A stretch of DNA of 64,000 bases. It comes from an uncultured Pelagibacteraceae bacterium (lineage in GTDB: Bacteria; Pseudomonadota; Alphaproteobacteria; Pelagibacterales; Pelagibacteraceae). Shown here in pieces: positions 1-9,594 of the stretch. The position numbers and the translations under genes were made by a program. Numbering within the stretch: the first letter of the stretch is position 1; every line of letters starts with the position of its first letter. The notes below the pieces were generated by a model. The model had not been told where the DNA came from. It was given only the letters and a program-made list of their open reading frames with translations, and did not search any database. The DNA lies in NCBI GenBank assembly GCA_902530635.1, contig CACABC010000003.1, positions 1 to 64,000 on the forward strand. Reading direction: 5' to 3'.

Positions 1-1
1 A

Positions 2-1021
2 TCTAAAATTATACCAGGTAAAAATTTAGGTATTCACGCTCATAACGATACCGAAAATGCTGTAGCGAATTCTTTAACTGCTATTTTATCAGGAGTAAGA
101 CAAGTTCAAGGTACAATTAATGGACTAGGTGAGAGATGTGGGAATGCAAATTTAATGTCTGTTATTCCGTCATTATTTTTAAAAAACTCTTTTTCAAAAA
201 ACTTTGAAATAGGAATTAAAAAAGAAAAAATGAAAAAATTAACTGAATGTTCAAGATTATTAGATGAAATATTAAATAGAAAATCTAATAGACACTCGGC
301 ATATGTTGGAGCATCTGCATTTTCACATAAAGGTGGTCTTCACGTATCCGCTGTTACTAAAGATCCAAAAACTTATGAACATATAGATCCAAGCTCTGTT
401 GGAAATTTTAGAAATATTGTTGTTTCTGATCAGTCAGGGAAATCTAATATTATGTCTAGATTAGAAAAATATGGAATTAAAATTGATAAGAACAATCCAA
501 AGGTTCAAAGTTTACTTAATGAAGTAAAGGAAAGAGAGTTCGCCGGTTACTCCTACGATGGTGCTGACGCCTCTTTTGAATTATTAGCTAGAAGACTTCT
601 TGGTGAGATACCAAAGTATTTAACAATTTCAAAATACGATGTATCTGTAAAAAGAGACTCTAAAGATAAAATAAATTCATTTGCAAAAGCACATATAGTA
701 GTTGATGGAAAAGAGATAATTTGTGAAGGATCAGGAAATGGACCCGTTAATGCGTTAGATAATGCGATTAGATCTAATGTGGATAAGGTTGGGAAATATT
801 CTAAATATTTAAAAGATTTAAAATTAGTTGATTATAAAGTCAGAATTTTGAATACAGGAACAAATGCAACCACCAGAGTTTCTATAGAAAGTACCGACAA
901 AGAAGGAAAAAACTGGTTTACTATTGGCGTATCACCAAACATTATTGATGCGTCTTTTAAAGCATTGATAGATAGTTTAGATTATAAACTTTATAAAGAA
1001 AAAGCTCCCGCTAATGATTAA
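2..1021 (+). CDS. cimA: Citramalate synthase, 3' part (runs off the left edge)
   Basis: The reading frame is open from base 2, so the gene starts outside the window. It begins within the TIM-barrel catalytic domain: the metal-binding GIHAHND motif and the GLGERCGNANL motif lie in the first 50 visible codons and are typical of the HMGL-like isopropylmalate/citramalate synthase family. The GERCGNANL form and the RQVQGTINGLG run before it resemble CimA more than LeuA. The last ~130 residues form the LeuA-type regulatory dimer domain. CimA condenses pyruvate and acetyl-CoA to (R)-citramalate, giving a threonine-independent route to isoleucine. The stop overlaps the trmJ start by 8 bases. The main alternative is another homologue of the isopropylmalate synthase family. 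Confidence 0.88.
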   Translation, partial: SKIIPGKNLGIHAHNDTENAVANSLTAILSGVRQVQGTINGLGERCGNANLMSVIPSLFLKNSFSKNFEIGIKKEKMKKLTECSRLLDEILNRKSNRHSAYVGASAFSHKGGLHVSAVTKDPKTYEHIDPSSVGNFRNIVVSDQSGKSNIMSRLEKYGIKIDKNNPKVQSLLNEVKEREFAGYSYDGADASFELLARRLLGEIPKYLTISKYDVSVKRDSKDKINSFAKAHIVVDGKEIICEGSGNGPVNALDNAIRSNVDKVGKYSKYLKDLKLVDYKVRILNTGTNATTRVSIESTDKEGKNWFTIGVSPNIIDASFKALIDSLDYKLYKEKAPAND

Positions 1022-1718
1022 AAGGGTTGGTTTTTTACTTATTAATCCTCAACTCCCAGAAAATATTGGTTTTTGTGCAAGAGCATTAAAAAATTTTGGA
1101 TTTAAAAAATTGGATATTGTTAATCCAAAGGAAAAATGGCCAAATAAAAGAGCTATTGCAACATCAGTTGGGGCAAGCGATATTCTTAAAAAAACCAAAA
1201 TTTATTCGTCTTTGAAGGTCGCAGCAAATAATTATGATATTATTTATGCATCAACAGCAAGAAAAAGAGACATAAACAAAAAACATCTTTCTTTTAAACA
1301 ATTTGTTGAAAATATTAAAAAAAATAAAAATAAAAACATAGGTATTTTATTTGGACCCGAAGCGTCAGGGTTGTCTAATGAAGATATTTCTTATTCAAAT
1401 TATATATTTAAGATTCCGGTGAATAAAAAATTTCAGTCTATAAATTTATCTCATAGTTTAATAATAGTATGTTTTGAACTTTTTAAAGTACTTAGACCAA
1501 GTTTTTTTAAAACAAAAAAAAACTTGACTGATATTGCTAGTAAAAAAAAACTAAATACATTTTTTGATTTTCTAGAAAAAAGATTGGATAAAAAGGGCTT
1601 TTTTGCACCGAAAGAAAAGAAAAAAATAATGCTGCTTAATCTACGAAATATTTTTGGTAGAATTGAGCTAAGTAACAAAGAATTAAGGATTTTATCAAGT
1701 GTTTTAAGTAAATTATAA
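1014..1718 (+). CDS. trmJ: tRNA (cytidine/uridine-2'-O-)-methyltransferase, TrmJ type
   Basis: A 234-residue SPOUT-fold methyltransferase. The N-terminus carries the family motif LINPQLPENIGFCARALKNF (about residues 9-28). Motif 2 is GILFGPEASGLSNEDI near residues 110-125 and motif 3 is SINLSHSLIIV near 143-153; the last two form the SAM-binding trefoil knot. Proteins of this kind methylate the 2'-OH of nucleotide 32 in the tRNA anticodon loop. The start overlaps the 3' end of cimA by 8 bases, implying translational coupling. The C-terminal third is lysine-rich and less conserved. A different TrmH-family target RNA cannot be excluded, but the NPQLPENIG motif favours TrmJ. Confidence 0.85.
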   Translation: MIKRVGFLLINPQLPENIGFCARALKNFGFKKLDIVNPKEKWPNKRAIATSVGASDILKKTKIYSSLKVAANNYDIIYASTARKRDINKKHLSFKQFVENIKKNKNKNIGILFGPEASGLSNEDISYSNYIFKIPVNKKFQSINLSHSLIIVCFELFKVLRPSFFKTKKNLTDIASKKKLNTFFDFLEKRLDKKGFFAPKEKKKIMLLNLRNIFGRIELSNKELRILSSVLSKL

Positions 1719-1724
1719 GAGTAT

Positions 1725-1752
1725 TTGACAAATTTATAAGAACGATTATAAA
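1725..1752 (+). promoter_or_regulatory. Sigma70-like promoter of rpsD
   Basis: TTGACA at 1725-1730, a 16-base spacer, then TATAAA at 1747-1752. The rpsD start codon is at 1763, only 10 bases after the -10 box, so a start site about 7 bases downstream would give an almost leaderless mRNA. Confidence 0.6.
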
Positions 1753-1762
1753 GATTTTTTTT

Positions 1763-2380
1763 ATGACAAAACGACTAAATTCTAAACACAAAGTTGATAG
1801 GAGACTAAAAGTTAATCTTTGGGGTCGACCTAAAAGCCCATTTAATACTAGAAATTATCCTCCGGGACAACATGGCCAAAGTAAAAAAGGAAAACCAACT
1901 GACTACGGTATTCAGTTAAACGCTAAACAAAAACTCAAATCCTATTATGGAAATATTAATGAAAGACAATTTAGAAATATTTATAGAAAAGCTATTAAGA
2001 AAAAAGGTGATACAACAGAAAATTTAGTTGGTCTTTTAGAGAGCAGATTAGATACTATAATTTACAGAGCAAAATTGGCTCCAACAGTTTTTTCTGCAAG
2101 ACAATTAATTAACCATGGACATTTTCAAGTTAATAAGAAAAAAGTTAATATTTCAAGCTATGTAGTAAGTGAAAATGATTTAATTGAAGTTAAAGATAAA
2201 TCAAAAGCTTTGACAATAATTGAAGGATGTTTAAGTAGTAAGGAAAGAGATGTCCCTGAGTATATTCAATCAGACAGTAAAAATAAAACAGCTAAATTAG
2301 TAAGAGTCCCTAAGTTTGCAGAAATACCATATCCAACTCTTATGGAACCAAAATTGGTAATTGAGTATTATTCAAGATAA
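1763..2380 (+). CDS. rpsD: 30S ribosomal protein S4
   Basis: 205 residues, the normal length for bacterial S4. The start MTKRLNSKHKVDRRL and the NYPPGQHGQ segment near residues 32-40 are characteristic. The S4 RNA-binding domain follows at about 95-160, including LLESRLDTIIYRAKLAPT and ARQLINHGHFQVN. S4 binds 16S rRNA early in 30S assembly. The gene stands apart from the S10/spc/alpha cluster, as in many alphaproteobacteria, and has its own strong promoter. Its 3' end overlaps the convergent glutaredoxin gene by 9 bases. Confidence 0.97.
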   Translation: MTKRLNSKHKVDRRLKVNLWGRPKSPFNTRNYPPGQHGQSKKGKPTDYGIQLNAKQKLKSYYGNINERQFRNIYRKAIKKKGDTTENLVGLLESRLDTIIYRAKLAPTVFSARQLINHGHFQVNKKKVNISSYVVSENDLIEVKDKSKALTIIEGCLSSKERDVPEYIQSDSKNKTAKLVRVPKFAEIPYPTLMEPKLVIEYYSR

Positions 2381-2695
2381 AAGAGATTTATCTTCAAAGA
2401 GTTTTTTTAATTCACCTTTTTCAAACATTTCTTTTACAATATCACAGCCACCAACAAATTCACCTTTTACATAAAGTTGTGGAATAGTCGGCCAGTCGGT
2501 ATAATCTTTAATTCCCTGTCTAAGTTCATCACTTGATAAAACATTTACTCCTTCAAATTTAACTTTTAAATGTTTTAAAATATTAGAGACAGCCATTGAA
2601 AAACCGCATTGAGGCGCATCAGGTGTTCCTTTCATAAAAAGTACAATGTCATTTGCACCAACTATGTCTTTTATTTTTTTATTTATCTCACTCAT
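2372..2695 (-). CDS. grxD: Monothiol glutaredoxin (CGFS type)
   Basis: 107 residues with the CGFS active site at Cys30 in GTPDAPQCGFS. The downstream WPTIPQLYVKGEFVGGCDIV segment carries the cis-Pro and glutathione-binding features. CGFS glutaredoxins bind a glutathione-ligated [2Fe-2S] cluster and work in iron-sulfur cluster trafficking rather than disulfide reduction. The gene lies directly after a BolA-family gene, the usual Grx4-BolA partnership; the start codon overlaps the bolA stop. The 3' end overlaps rpsD tail to tail by 9 bases, with no visible terminator between them. Confidence 0.95.
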   Translation of the reverse strand: MSEINKKIKDIVGANDIVLFMKGTPDAPQCGFSMAVSNILKHLKVKFEGVNVLSSDELRQGIKDYTDWPTIPQLYVKGEFVGGCDIVKEMFEKGELKKLFEDKSLLS

Positions 2696-2925
2696 TTTTT
2701 TTCCTCAGTTATTAGTTCAAGAGCGTGAAGTTCGTTACCCATTTTGCCCATTAAAGCTTTGTATACCATTTTATGTTGTTCAATTCTAGTTTTACCATTA
2801 AAAGTTTTGGAAATAATCTTAGCTGAATAGTGATTGCTATCTCCCATAGTATCTTTTAATTCAAGTGTAGCATCAGGAAATGCTTCCATAATCATTTTAG
2901 ATATCTCATCTTTATTTAATGGCAT
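2692..2925 (-). CDS. BolA-family protein
   Basis: About 77 residues from the chosen start [12 protein letters not shown] at 2925. The open frame extends upstream to 2967, but those codons lie inside purL and code for residues that do not fit the family, so I reject them. The sequence shows a class II KH-like BolA fold: an N-terminal helix, [20 protein letters not shown], and then the conserved region with [14 protein letters not shown], whose His is the probable Fe-S ligand. BolA proteins form [2Fe-2S] heterodimers with CGFS glutaredoxins, and grxD is the next gene. The start overlaps the purL 3' end by 14 bases. Confidence 0.9.
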   Translation of the reverse strand: MPLNKDEISKMIMEAFPDATLELKDTMGDSNHYSAKIISKTFNGKTRIEQHKMVYKALMGKMGNELHALELITEEKK

Positions 2926-5104
2926 TAAATTTATGATACCATTGATTATTGGAATTATAAAGATCACTTACTTTAATACTGAACATTTTTTCAACCTCGA
3001 AAATGTCATTTTGTACTTCAGCTATTACTTCTGAAAAAATATTATTTTCTTTTAATAGAGACTCAATTTTTTTTCGATTATTTTTATCAATCTCAATTAA
3101 ATATCTTCCTTGGTCCTCACCAAAAAAATATTCAATAGAGTCAATTAATTTTTTTGGTTTATATATTTTTAAACCAATTTTCGATGCCATAGACATTTCA
3201 GCCAAAGAAGTAAGCATACCACCCGAGGATATATCATGAGCTGATAAAACTAAATTATCTTTAATTAATTTTAAAACTGCTAGACCATTATTTTTTTCAT
3301 TTGTAAGATTTATTTCAGGCGGTGGGCCATCATATATTTTAAAATTTTCTTGAAGAAAAGCACTTTGTTCAATGTGACCAATAGTTTTTCCAATAACGAT
3401 AATTAAACTGTTAGTTTTTTTAAGTTTCATATTAATTATTTTATTTAATTTATTTAACAGTCCTATTCCACCAATTACAGGTGTTGGATTTATTCCTTTA
3501 GAATTAGTTTCGTTATAAAAAGATACATTTCCTGAGACCACAGGAAAATTTAAAAATTCGCAGGCTTCTTTCATGCCCTCAATACACTCAACAAATTCTC
3601 CCATAATTTTTGGTTTTTCTGGATTTCCAAAGTTTAAACAATTTGTAATAGCTAAAGGACTTGCCCCAACAGAAATTAAATTTCTCCAGTTTTCACAGAC
3701 AATTTGTTTACCACCCGATTTAGGATCTGCTTTGCAGTAATTTGCTGATGAGTCTACTGAAATAGCGATAGCTTTTTCTTTATTATGAATTCTAATTACA
3801 GCTGAGTCTCCGCCAGATTTTTGAATAGTATCACACATTACTATTTGGTCATATTGATCAGTAATCCAACTTTTATTGGAATGATTTGGAGAAGACAAAA
3901 TTCTTAAAAGAGCATCTTCAATTTTAATTTTTTTTAACTCTTTAACTTTTATCTTATTTTTTGATATTTTGGATTTGGCCCACTTTCTTTCATACTTAGG
4001 AGCCTCATCAGCTAATGCAGTAATTGGTATATCTGCTACCTTTTTATTATTATAATTAAGAACCAATCTATTTGTGTCAGTTGTTTTTCCAATAACAACA
4101 AAATCCAGATCCCACTTATCAAATATCTTTTTTGCTGCATTCTCTTTTTTATCATCAAGTATAAGCAACATTCTCTCCTGACTTTCAGATAACATTATTT
4201 CATAAGGTGTCATATTTTTTTCTCTACATGGCACTTCACTTAAATTTAATTCAATACCAAGTTTCCCTTTTGAAGCCATTTCTACACTCGAAGATGTCAA
4301 TCCCGCAGCTCCCATATCTTGTATTGAGATTATAGACTTATCTTTCATTAACTCTAAACATGCCTCTAGCAAAAGCTTTTCAGTGAAAGGATCTCCAACT
4401 TGTACTGTTGGTTTTTTTTCCTCAGAGTTTTCATCAAACTCAGCTGATGCCATGGTGGCTCCGTGTATGCCATCTCTACCTGTTTTAGAACCAACATAAA
4501 CAACAGATTTATTTACACCTTTAGCTTTTGAGTAAAAAATTTTATTTTTATCTACATGACCTACAGCCATAGCATTCACTAAAATATTTTCATTATAGGT
4601 GCTATTAAATTTAGTTTCACCGCCAACAGTTGGTATGCCAACTGAATTACCATACCCACCAATTCCAGAAACAACTCCATTTAATAAATTTTGAGTTTTT
4701 TTATTTTCTGGTGAGCCAAAATGAATCGAATTCATCAAAGCTATAGGTCTTGCGCCCATAGTAAATACATCTCTTAATATTCCACCTACTCCTGTAGCTG
4801 CACCTTGATAAGGTTCAATAAACGAAGGATGGTTATGACTTTCTATTTTAAAAACTATCGCATCATCATCACCTATATCAATAACACCAGCGTTCTCCCC
4901 AGGACCTTGAATTACTATATCGTTTTTAGTTGGCAACTTTTTAAGATGAATCTTAGATGATTTATATGAGCAGTGTTCATTCCACATCGCAGAAAAGATT
5001 CCTAATTCTACTAAATTAGCCTCTCTACCTAAAAGCTCAGTTATTTTTTTATATTCTTCTTCTTTTAATCCATGAGCTTTAATCTGATCTTTTGTAATTA
5101 TCAT
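2912..5104 (-). CDS. purL: Phosphoribosylformylglycinamidine synthase subunit II
   Basis: A 730-residue small-type PurL, which needs separate PurQ and PurS partners. Motifs include [11 protein letters not shown] near residues 41-51, then [20 protein letters not shown] and [20 protein letters not shown] near 67-107, followed by [20 protein letters not shown]. It catalyses ATP-dependent amidation of FGAR to FGAM, the fourth step of purine synthesis, using ammonia channelled from PurQ. It follows purQ after one base in the order purB-purC-purS-purQ-purL, so the purine genes form one transcription unit that continues into bolA and grxD. Confidence 0.98.
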   Translation of the reverse strand: MIITKDQIKAHGLKEEEYKKITELLGREANLVELGIFSAMWNEHCSYKSSKIHLKKLPTKNDIVIQGPGENAGVIDIGDDDAIVFKIESHNHPSFIEPYQGAATGVGGILRDVFTMGARPIALMNSIHFGSPENKKTQNLLNGVVSGIGGYGNSVGIPTVGGETKFNSTYNENILVNAMAVGHVDKNKIFYSKAKGVNKSVVYVGSKTGRDGIHGATMASAEFDENSEEKKPTVQVGDPFTEKLLLEACLELMKDKSIISIQDMGAAGLTSSSVEMASKGKLGIELNLSEVPCREKNMTPYEIMLSESQERMLLILDDKKENAAKKIFDKWDLDFVVIGKTTDTNRLVLNYNNKKVADIPITALADEAPKYERKWAKSKISKNKIKVKELKKIKIEDALLRILSSPNHSNKSWITDQYDQIVMCDTIQKSGGDSAVIRIHNKEKAIAISVDSSANYCKADPKSGGKQIVCENWRNLISVGASPLAITNCLNFGNPEKPKIMGEFVECIEGMKEACEFLNFPVVSGNVSFYNETNSKGINPTPVIGGIGLLNKLNKIINMKLKKTNSLIIVIGKTIGHIEQSAFLQENFKIYDGPPPEINLTNEKNNGLAVLKLIKDNLVLSAHDISSGGMLTSLAEMSMASKIGLKIYKPKKLIDSIEYFFGEDQGRYLIEIDKNNRKKIESLLKENNIFSEVIAEVQNDIFEVEKMFSIKVSDLYNSNNQWYHKFNAIK

Positions 5105-5105
5105 A

Positions 5106-5783
5106 TTAGTTCATTAAGCTTGAAAATAAGCCCAAACCATCTTCTTCAGATAAAACTTTATCTATCATTCTTTCAGGGTGAGGCATCATTCCAAGAATAT
5201 TTTTTTTACTATTAAAAATTCCTGCAATATTATTTATCGATCCATTTGGATTAGACTCAATATCTATATTTCCTTTTTCATTACAATATTTGATGGGAAT
5301 CAAATTATTATCCTCTAATTCTTTTAGATGTTTTTTATTAGTAAAATAATTTCCTTCATTGTGTGCAATATTTAGTTTTAAAACATCGTTACGTTTGTAT
5401 TTACTAAAAAAATTATTGTCATTTGATTGAACTTTTATAAATATATTTTTGGAAATAAATTTTAGTCCAGAATTTCGTAATAGAGCTCCTTGAAGAAGGC
5501 CACATTCAATTAAAATTTGAAATCCATTACAGATACCTAAAATTAAAGCGCCTTTTTTTCCAGCATCTATTACCTCGGTTAATATATTTGATTTAGCTGC
5601 TATTGCTCCTGATCTTAAATAATCTCCATATGAAAATCCTCCCGGTATTACAATAAGATCGGATTTTGGAAGTTCTGTATCTTTATGCCAAACCATTGAA
5701 TTTTTAAATTGTAATTTTTCAAGTGCTACAGCAACATCTCTATCGCAATTTGAACCAGGAAAAACTATTACAGATGATTTCAT
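5106..5783 (-). CDS. purQ: Phosphoribosylformylglycinamidine synthase subunit I (glutaminase)
   Basis: 225 residues, a class I glutamine amidotransferase. The nucleophile is Cys85 in [10 protein letters not shown]; the His and Glu of the triad are His202 and Glu204 in MMPHPERM. The N-terminal [12 protein letters not shown] is typical of PurQ. It releases ammonia from glutamine for PurL. The start overlaps the purS stop by 4 bases and purL follows one base after the stop, which fits translational coupling of a three-subunit complex. Confidence 0.98.
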   Translation of the reverse strand: MKSSVIVFPGSNCDRDVAVALEKLQFKNSMVWHKDTELPKSDLIVIPGGFSYGDYLRSGAIAAKSNILTEVIDAGKKGALILGICNGFQILIECGLLQGALLRNSGLKFISKNIFIKVQSNDNNFFSKYKRNDVLKLNIAHNEGNYFTNKKHLKELEDNNLIPIKYCNEKGNIDIESNPNGSINNIAGIFNSKKNILGMMPHPERMIDKVLSEEDGLGLFSSLMN

Positions 5784-6022
5784 TTAGCTCTACTGATTTT
5801 AAAATCCTCTATAATTTGATTTGATAATAATTTTTCGCTCATTACTCTTACTTGATTTTCAGCTTTTATAGGGTCTGTTTCGTCTATATCTATTTCAAAG
5901 AATTTTCCTTGTCTAACTAGATTTAAATTTTTAATCCCCATATTTTTCAAGGTTTGACTTACTACTTTTCCTTGAGGGTCAAGTACATCTTTTTTCAAAG
6001 TGACTATAACTGAAAATTTCAA
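5780..6022 (-). CDS. purS: Phosphoribosylformylglycinamidine synthase subunit PurS
   Basis: An 80-residue protein matching the small PurS family: it starts MKFSVIVTLKKDVLDPQGKV, followed by LKNMGIKNLNLVRQGKFFEI. PurS bridges PurQ and PurL and allows ammonia transfer. Its presence explains the short PurL here, since gamma-proteobacteria use one fused long PurL instead. It sits one base downstream of purC and overlaps purQ by 4 bases. Confidence 0.96.
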   Translation of the reverse strand: MKFSVIVTLKKDVLDPQGKVVSQTLKNMGIKNLNLVRQGKFFEIDIDETDPIKAENQVRVMSEKLLSNQIIEDFKISRAK

Positions 6023-6023
6023 A

Positions 6024-6812
6024 TTATTTTTTCTTAATATTTATGGAAGTAGGTCTTTTAAAATTAACTTCACTTACATTTGATGTTTCAGGAACAATGC
6101 CTAACCTTCTTGCAACTTCTTGATATGCCTGAATAATATTTCCAAGATCTTTTCTAAATCTATCTTTATCTAATTTTCTCTCACTTTTCACATCCCAAAG
6201 CCTGCAAGTATCTGGACTTATTTCGTCTGCAAGAATAACTTCTTTCTTGTCTCCTTCCCATATTCTTCCAAATTCTAATTTAAAATCAACAAGTTTAATT
6301 CCAACTCCTCTGAACATTCCTGACATAAAATCATTTATGCGGAATGTCATTTCCTCAATAGTTTGTATTTCATCTTTAGTTGCCCAATTAAATGCAAATA
6401 TATGTTCTTTCGCTATTAATGGATCATCTAGCTCATCTTTTTTGTAACAAAATTCTAGCAAAGGTTTTTCAAGAATTGTACCGTCAGTAACCCCAAGTCT
6501 TTTCGTTAAGGAACCAGTTGCTATATTTCTAACTATCACTTCTATAGGAATAATCTCTACTAATTTTATTAATTGCTCTCTCATATTTAGTCTTTTTACT
6601 AAATGAGTTTTAATACCTGCTTGATTTAAATTACTAAGAATATGTTCTGATATTCTATTATTCAGCACACCTTTTCCTTCAACAGTGGCTTTCTTTTTAT
6701 TATTAAAGGCTGTTGCATCATCCTTGAAATGTTGAATAGCAAGACCTTTTTCTTTTGTATCGTATATAATTTTTGCTTTACCTTCGTAAAGTTTTTTACC
6801 TTTATTCATCAC
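6024..6812 (-). CDS. purC: Phosphoribosylaminoimidazole-succinocarboxamide synthase
   Basis: 262 residues. [14 protein letters not shown] near the start is the SAICAR synthetase N-terminal motif; [20 protein letters not shown] and [15 protein letters not shown] are further family signatures, and [14 protein letters not shown] contributes to the ATP and metal site. It joins CAIR and aspartate in purine synthesis. Two adjacent Met codons open the frame; I keep the first, which overlaps the purB stop by 4 bases, but the second is equally plausible. Confidence 0.97.
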   Translation of the reverse strand: MMNKGKKLYEGKAKIIYDTKEKGLAIQHFKDDATAFNNKKKATVEGKGVLNNRISEHILSNLNQAGIKTHLVKRLNMREQLIKLVEIIPIEVIVRNIATGSLTKRLGVTDGTILEKPLLEFCYKKDELDDPLIAKEHIFAFNWATKDEIQTIEEMTFRINDFMSGMFRGVGIKLVDFKLEFGRIWEGDKKEVILADEISPDTCRLWDVKSERKLDKDRFRKDLGNIIQAYQEVARRLGIVPETSNVSEVNFKRPTSINIKKK

Positions 6813-8104
6813 TTTTTTAAAACTCTATTGAAAATTACATTAATTTTCTTTGTGTGATAACCAAAATCAAATAACTTTTTTAAATTATTAACAGATATTA
6901 TGTCTCTTATATTTTTGTCTTCCAGCAAACTATCGAAGAAAGGAGTGTTTTTTTCTATTGATCGCATCGCACATTTTTGAACAATTCTGTAAGCCTTCTC
7001 TCTTTTTAAGCCTCGAGAGGTTAAATCCAACATAACTCTTTGAGAAAAAAATAAACCTTTAGTTAAATTAAGATTTTTTGCCATATTTTCAGAATTAATC
7101 TTCATCGATCTTACGATTTCATTCATTCTATTAAGAGCAAAATCTAAAGTAACGGTTGCATCAGGACCAATATTTCTTTCAACACTGGAGTGAGATATAT
7201 CTCTTTCATGCCAAAGAGCCACATTTTCCATGGCAGGTACTACAGTTGATCTAATTAATCTGGCTAAACCAGTAAGGTTTTCGCTAAGAACAGGATTTTT
7301 TTTATGTGGCATCGCAGACGAACCCATTTGTTTTTTTTTAAAAAATTCATAAACTTCTGCGACCTCAGTTCTTTGTAGGTTTCTTATTTCAACAGAAAAT
7401 CTTTCAATTGAACTTGCAATAATTCCTAATACTGAAAAAAAATATGCATGTCTATCTCTTGGAATAATCTGGGTTGAAATAGGCTCAACTTTTAATTTTA
7501 ATTTTTTTGCAACATGTTTTTCAATTCTTGGATCAATATTTGCAAAAGTACCAACTGCTCCAGAAATTGCACATGTAGAAATTTCTTCGATAGCTTTTTC
7601 TAATCTTTTATAATTTCTAGAAAATTCTGCATAAAAAGTTATGAGCTTTAAACCAAAAGTAGTCGGTTCAGCATGGATACCATGACTTCTTCCTATACAT
7701 AAAGTATATTTGTATTTGAGTGCTTGTTTTTTTATTGATTTTAAAACTTCTTCTATATCATTTAAAATAATATTACCTGACTGCCTAAGTTGTAAATTAA
7801 AACACGTATCTAAAACATCAGACGAGGTCATTCCTTTATGTAAAAATCTTCCTTCTTTACCAGATCTATCCATAATTGAATTTAAGAAAGCAATTACATC
7901 ATGTCTCACTTTACCTTCTATCTTTGCAATTTTTTTTACATCAATTTTTGATTTTGATTTTACTTTTTTTGTAACTCCCTTTGGAATTATGTTAAATTTT
8001 TCCATAGCTTGTGCTGCTGCAAGCTCAATTTCTAACCAGATTTTATATCTATTTTGGTCTTCCCAGATTTGTTTAACTTCTTTTCTAGAATATCTTTCTA
8101 TCAT
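6809..8104 (-). CDS. purB: Adenylosuccinate lyase
   Basis: 431 residues of the fumarase/aspartase superfamily. The signature loop [11 protein letters not shown] lies at about residues 257-268, and the catalytic His region is [15 protein letters not shown] near 138-152. The N-terminus [20 protein letters not shown] is typical of the Bacillus/alphaproteobacterial PurB. It catalyses two fumarate-releasing steps, SAICAR to AICAR and adenylosuccinate to AMP. It lies 2 bases after map and overlaps purC by 4 bases within the operon. Confidence 0.97.
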   Translation of the reverse strand: MIERYSRKEVKQIWEDQNRYKIWLEIELAAAQAMEKFNIIPKGVTKKVKSKSKIDVKKIAKIEGKVRHDVIAFLNSIMDRSGKEGRFLHKGMTSSDVLDTCFNLQLRQSGNIILNDIEEVLKSIKKQALKYKYTLCIGRSHGIHAEPTTFGLKLITFYAEFSRNYKRLEKAIEEISTCAISGAVGTFANIDPRIEKHVAKKLKLKVEPISTQIIPRDRHAYFFSVLGIIASSIERFSVEIRNLQRTEVAEVYEFFKKKQMGSSAMPHKKNPVLSENLTGLARLIRSTVVPAMENVALWHERDISHSSVERNIGPDATVTLDFALNRMNEIVRSMKINSENMAKNLNLTKGLFFSQRVMLDLTSRGLKREKAYRIVQKCAMRSIEKNTPFFDSLLEDKNIRDIISVNNLKKLFDFGYHTKKINVIFNRVLKK

Positions 8105-8106
8105 TT

Positions 8107-8877
8107 TTAATAAACAGGTAAGTCCAATCCTTTTTTAGACAAAGTAAATATTTCATAGCCTTTATCTGTTATACCAACTGTGTGTTCAAATTGTGCGGAT
8201 AAAGTTTTATCTTTTGTTACAGCTGTCCACCCATCATTAAGTACTTTTGTATTGTACTGCCCTTCATTTATCATAGGCTCAATAGTAAATAACATTCCCA
8301 CTGATAATTTTTCACCTGTTTTAGACTCGCCGAAATGCAATATATTTGGAGCTTGGTGAAATTTTTTACCTAAACCATGTCCACAAAAATCCCTTACAAC
8401 TGAAAATCCATTTTTTTCAACATGTTTTTGAATTGCAAAACCTATATCGCCTACAAAGCAACCGTCTTTAAGTGTTTCTATACCTTTCATCATAGACTCA
8501 TAAGTAGTTTTTACTAATTTTTTTGCTTTTACCGAAACATCCCCAACACAAAACATTCTGCTAGTATCCCCATGCCATCCATCTTTTACAGCTGTTACAT
8601 CTACATTAATTATATCACCATCTTTTAAAACTTTGTTTTTTGGTATTCCATGACAAACAATATGATTAGCTGAAGTACAACATGATTTAGGAAAGCCTCT
8701 ATAAAACAAAGGTGCAGAATAAGCCCCAGAGTCATTAATAAATTCATAACAAAGTTTATCTATTTCAGCAGTTGTAATACCAGGCTTAATTATTTCAGCA
8801 ACCTTGTCTAAAGCTTCCGCAGCAATAGATCCAGCAATTCTAGTACCATTAAACGATTCTAATATTTTATCAGTCAT
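8107..8877 (-). CDS. map: Methionine aminopeptidase, type I
   Basis: 256 residues, a normal type I length. The five metal ligands are visible: two Asp in INVDVTAVKDGWHGDTSRMF, His in CGHGLGKKFHQAPNI, Glu in FTIEPMINEG and Glu in SAQFEHTVGIT. It removes the N-terminal Met of nascent proteins in the cytosol. There is no N-terminal zinc-finger extension. The start overlaps the sfsA 3' end by 8 bases and purB follows after 2 bases, placing this housekeeping gene in the purine operon. Confidence 0.97.
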   Translation of the reverse strand: MTDKILESFNGTRIAGSIAAEALDKVAEIIKPGITTAEIDKLCYEFINDSGAYSAPLFYRGFPKSCCTSANHIVCHGIPKNKVLKDGDIINVDVTAVKDGWHGDTSRMFCVGDVSVKAKKLVKTTYESMMKGIETLKDGCFVGDIGFAIQKHVEKNGFSVVRDFCGHGLGKKFHQAPNILHFGESKTGEKLSVGMLFTIEPMINEGQYNTKVLNDGWTAVTKDKTLSAQFEHTVGITDKGYEIFTLSKKGLDLPVY

Positions 8878-9574
8878 TTAAAAAATTTATTTCTTTATTT
8901 ATTTCTATTCCTTTGTTAGAAAATTTACAATCATAACAAAGAACTTTTACATTTTTTTTTAACGCAATCTTTAAGAGATCATAATACCCAGGGTCAATAT
9001 CAGAGGCTATACCAAAGGAGTTACATTTTTCTATTTGAATTAGAAATATTAAGTGACTTTCGTAACCTTGATTGTGTGCAATTATAAGACTTTCAAGATG
9101 TTTTTTCCCTCTAGTAGTAACAGAATCAGGAAACTCAGCATGACCTTTTTTCCTCATCAGTGATACACTCTTAACCTCAAGAAAAGATTTTTTCTTATTT
9201 CTTTTGTTATATAAAAGAAAGTCAAATCTAGTATTTTTTCCGAATTTTTTTTCAGGTCTAATTAAATCGTAATCTCTAAAATTATTAATTAGTTTTTTTT
9301 CTAACGCCTCTTGTACTATTTTGTTTGTTATATGTGTATTTACACAAAACTTTATTTTTTCCACTTCTATAATTTGTAGAGTATATTGCAACTTTCTTTT
9401 TTCATTATTACTCTTTGTGATCCATACTCGATTACCTTTATCTAAAAGTTTTATCATCGAACCAGGATTAGGGCAGTGGGCTGTAATAATTTTATTTTTT
9501 AACTTAATATCTACAAAAAATCGCTTATATCTTTTTATTAAAACACCTGGTATTAATTTGTTCTCAAAAATCAT
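8870..9574 (-). CDS. sfsA: SfsA family protein (sugar fermentation stimulation homologue)
   Basis: 234 residues. HCPNPGSMIKLL near residues 33-44, then RFDFLLYN and SFLEVKSVSLM, and FPDSVTTRGKKHLESL are diagnostic SfsA motifs; the E-x-K of FLEVKSV resembles a PD-(D/E)XK nuclease core. The E. coli protein was described as a DNA-binding regulator of sugar use, but the molecular role is not settled. It is the first gene of the minus-strand purine run, with only 20 bases to the divergent gene at 9595, so the promoters of both must overlap or lie inside the coding ends. Confidence 0.92.
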   Translation of the reverse strand: MIFENKLIPGVLIKRYKRFFVDIKLKNKIITAHCPNPGSMIKLLDKGNRVWITKSNNEKRKLQYTLQIIEVEKIKFCVNTHITNKIVQEALEKKLINNFRDYDLIRPEKKFGKNTRFDFLLYNKRNKKKSFLEVKSVSLMRKKGHAEFPDSVTTRGKKHLESLIIAHNQGYESHLIFLIQIEKCNSFGIASDIDPGYYDLLKIALKKNVKVLCYDCKFSNKGIEINKEINFLND

Positions 9575-9594
9575 TTTTTTAATATTATCAAATT

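Noticed and set aside
7710..8138. 142-codon antisense frame over purB
   Set aside because: purB is fully conserved on the opposite strand, including its start; the antisense product is low-complexity and hydrophobic.
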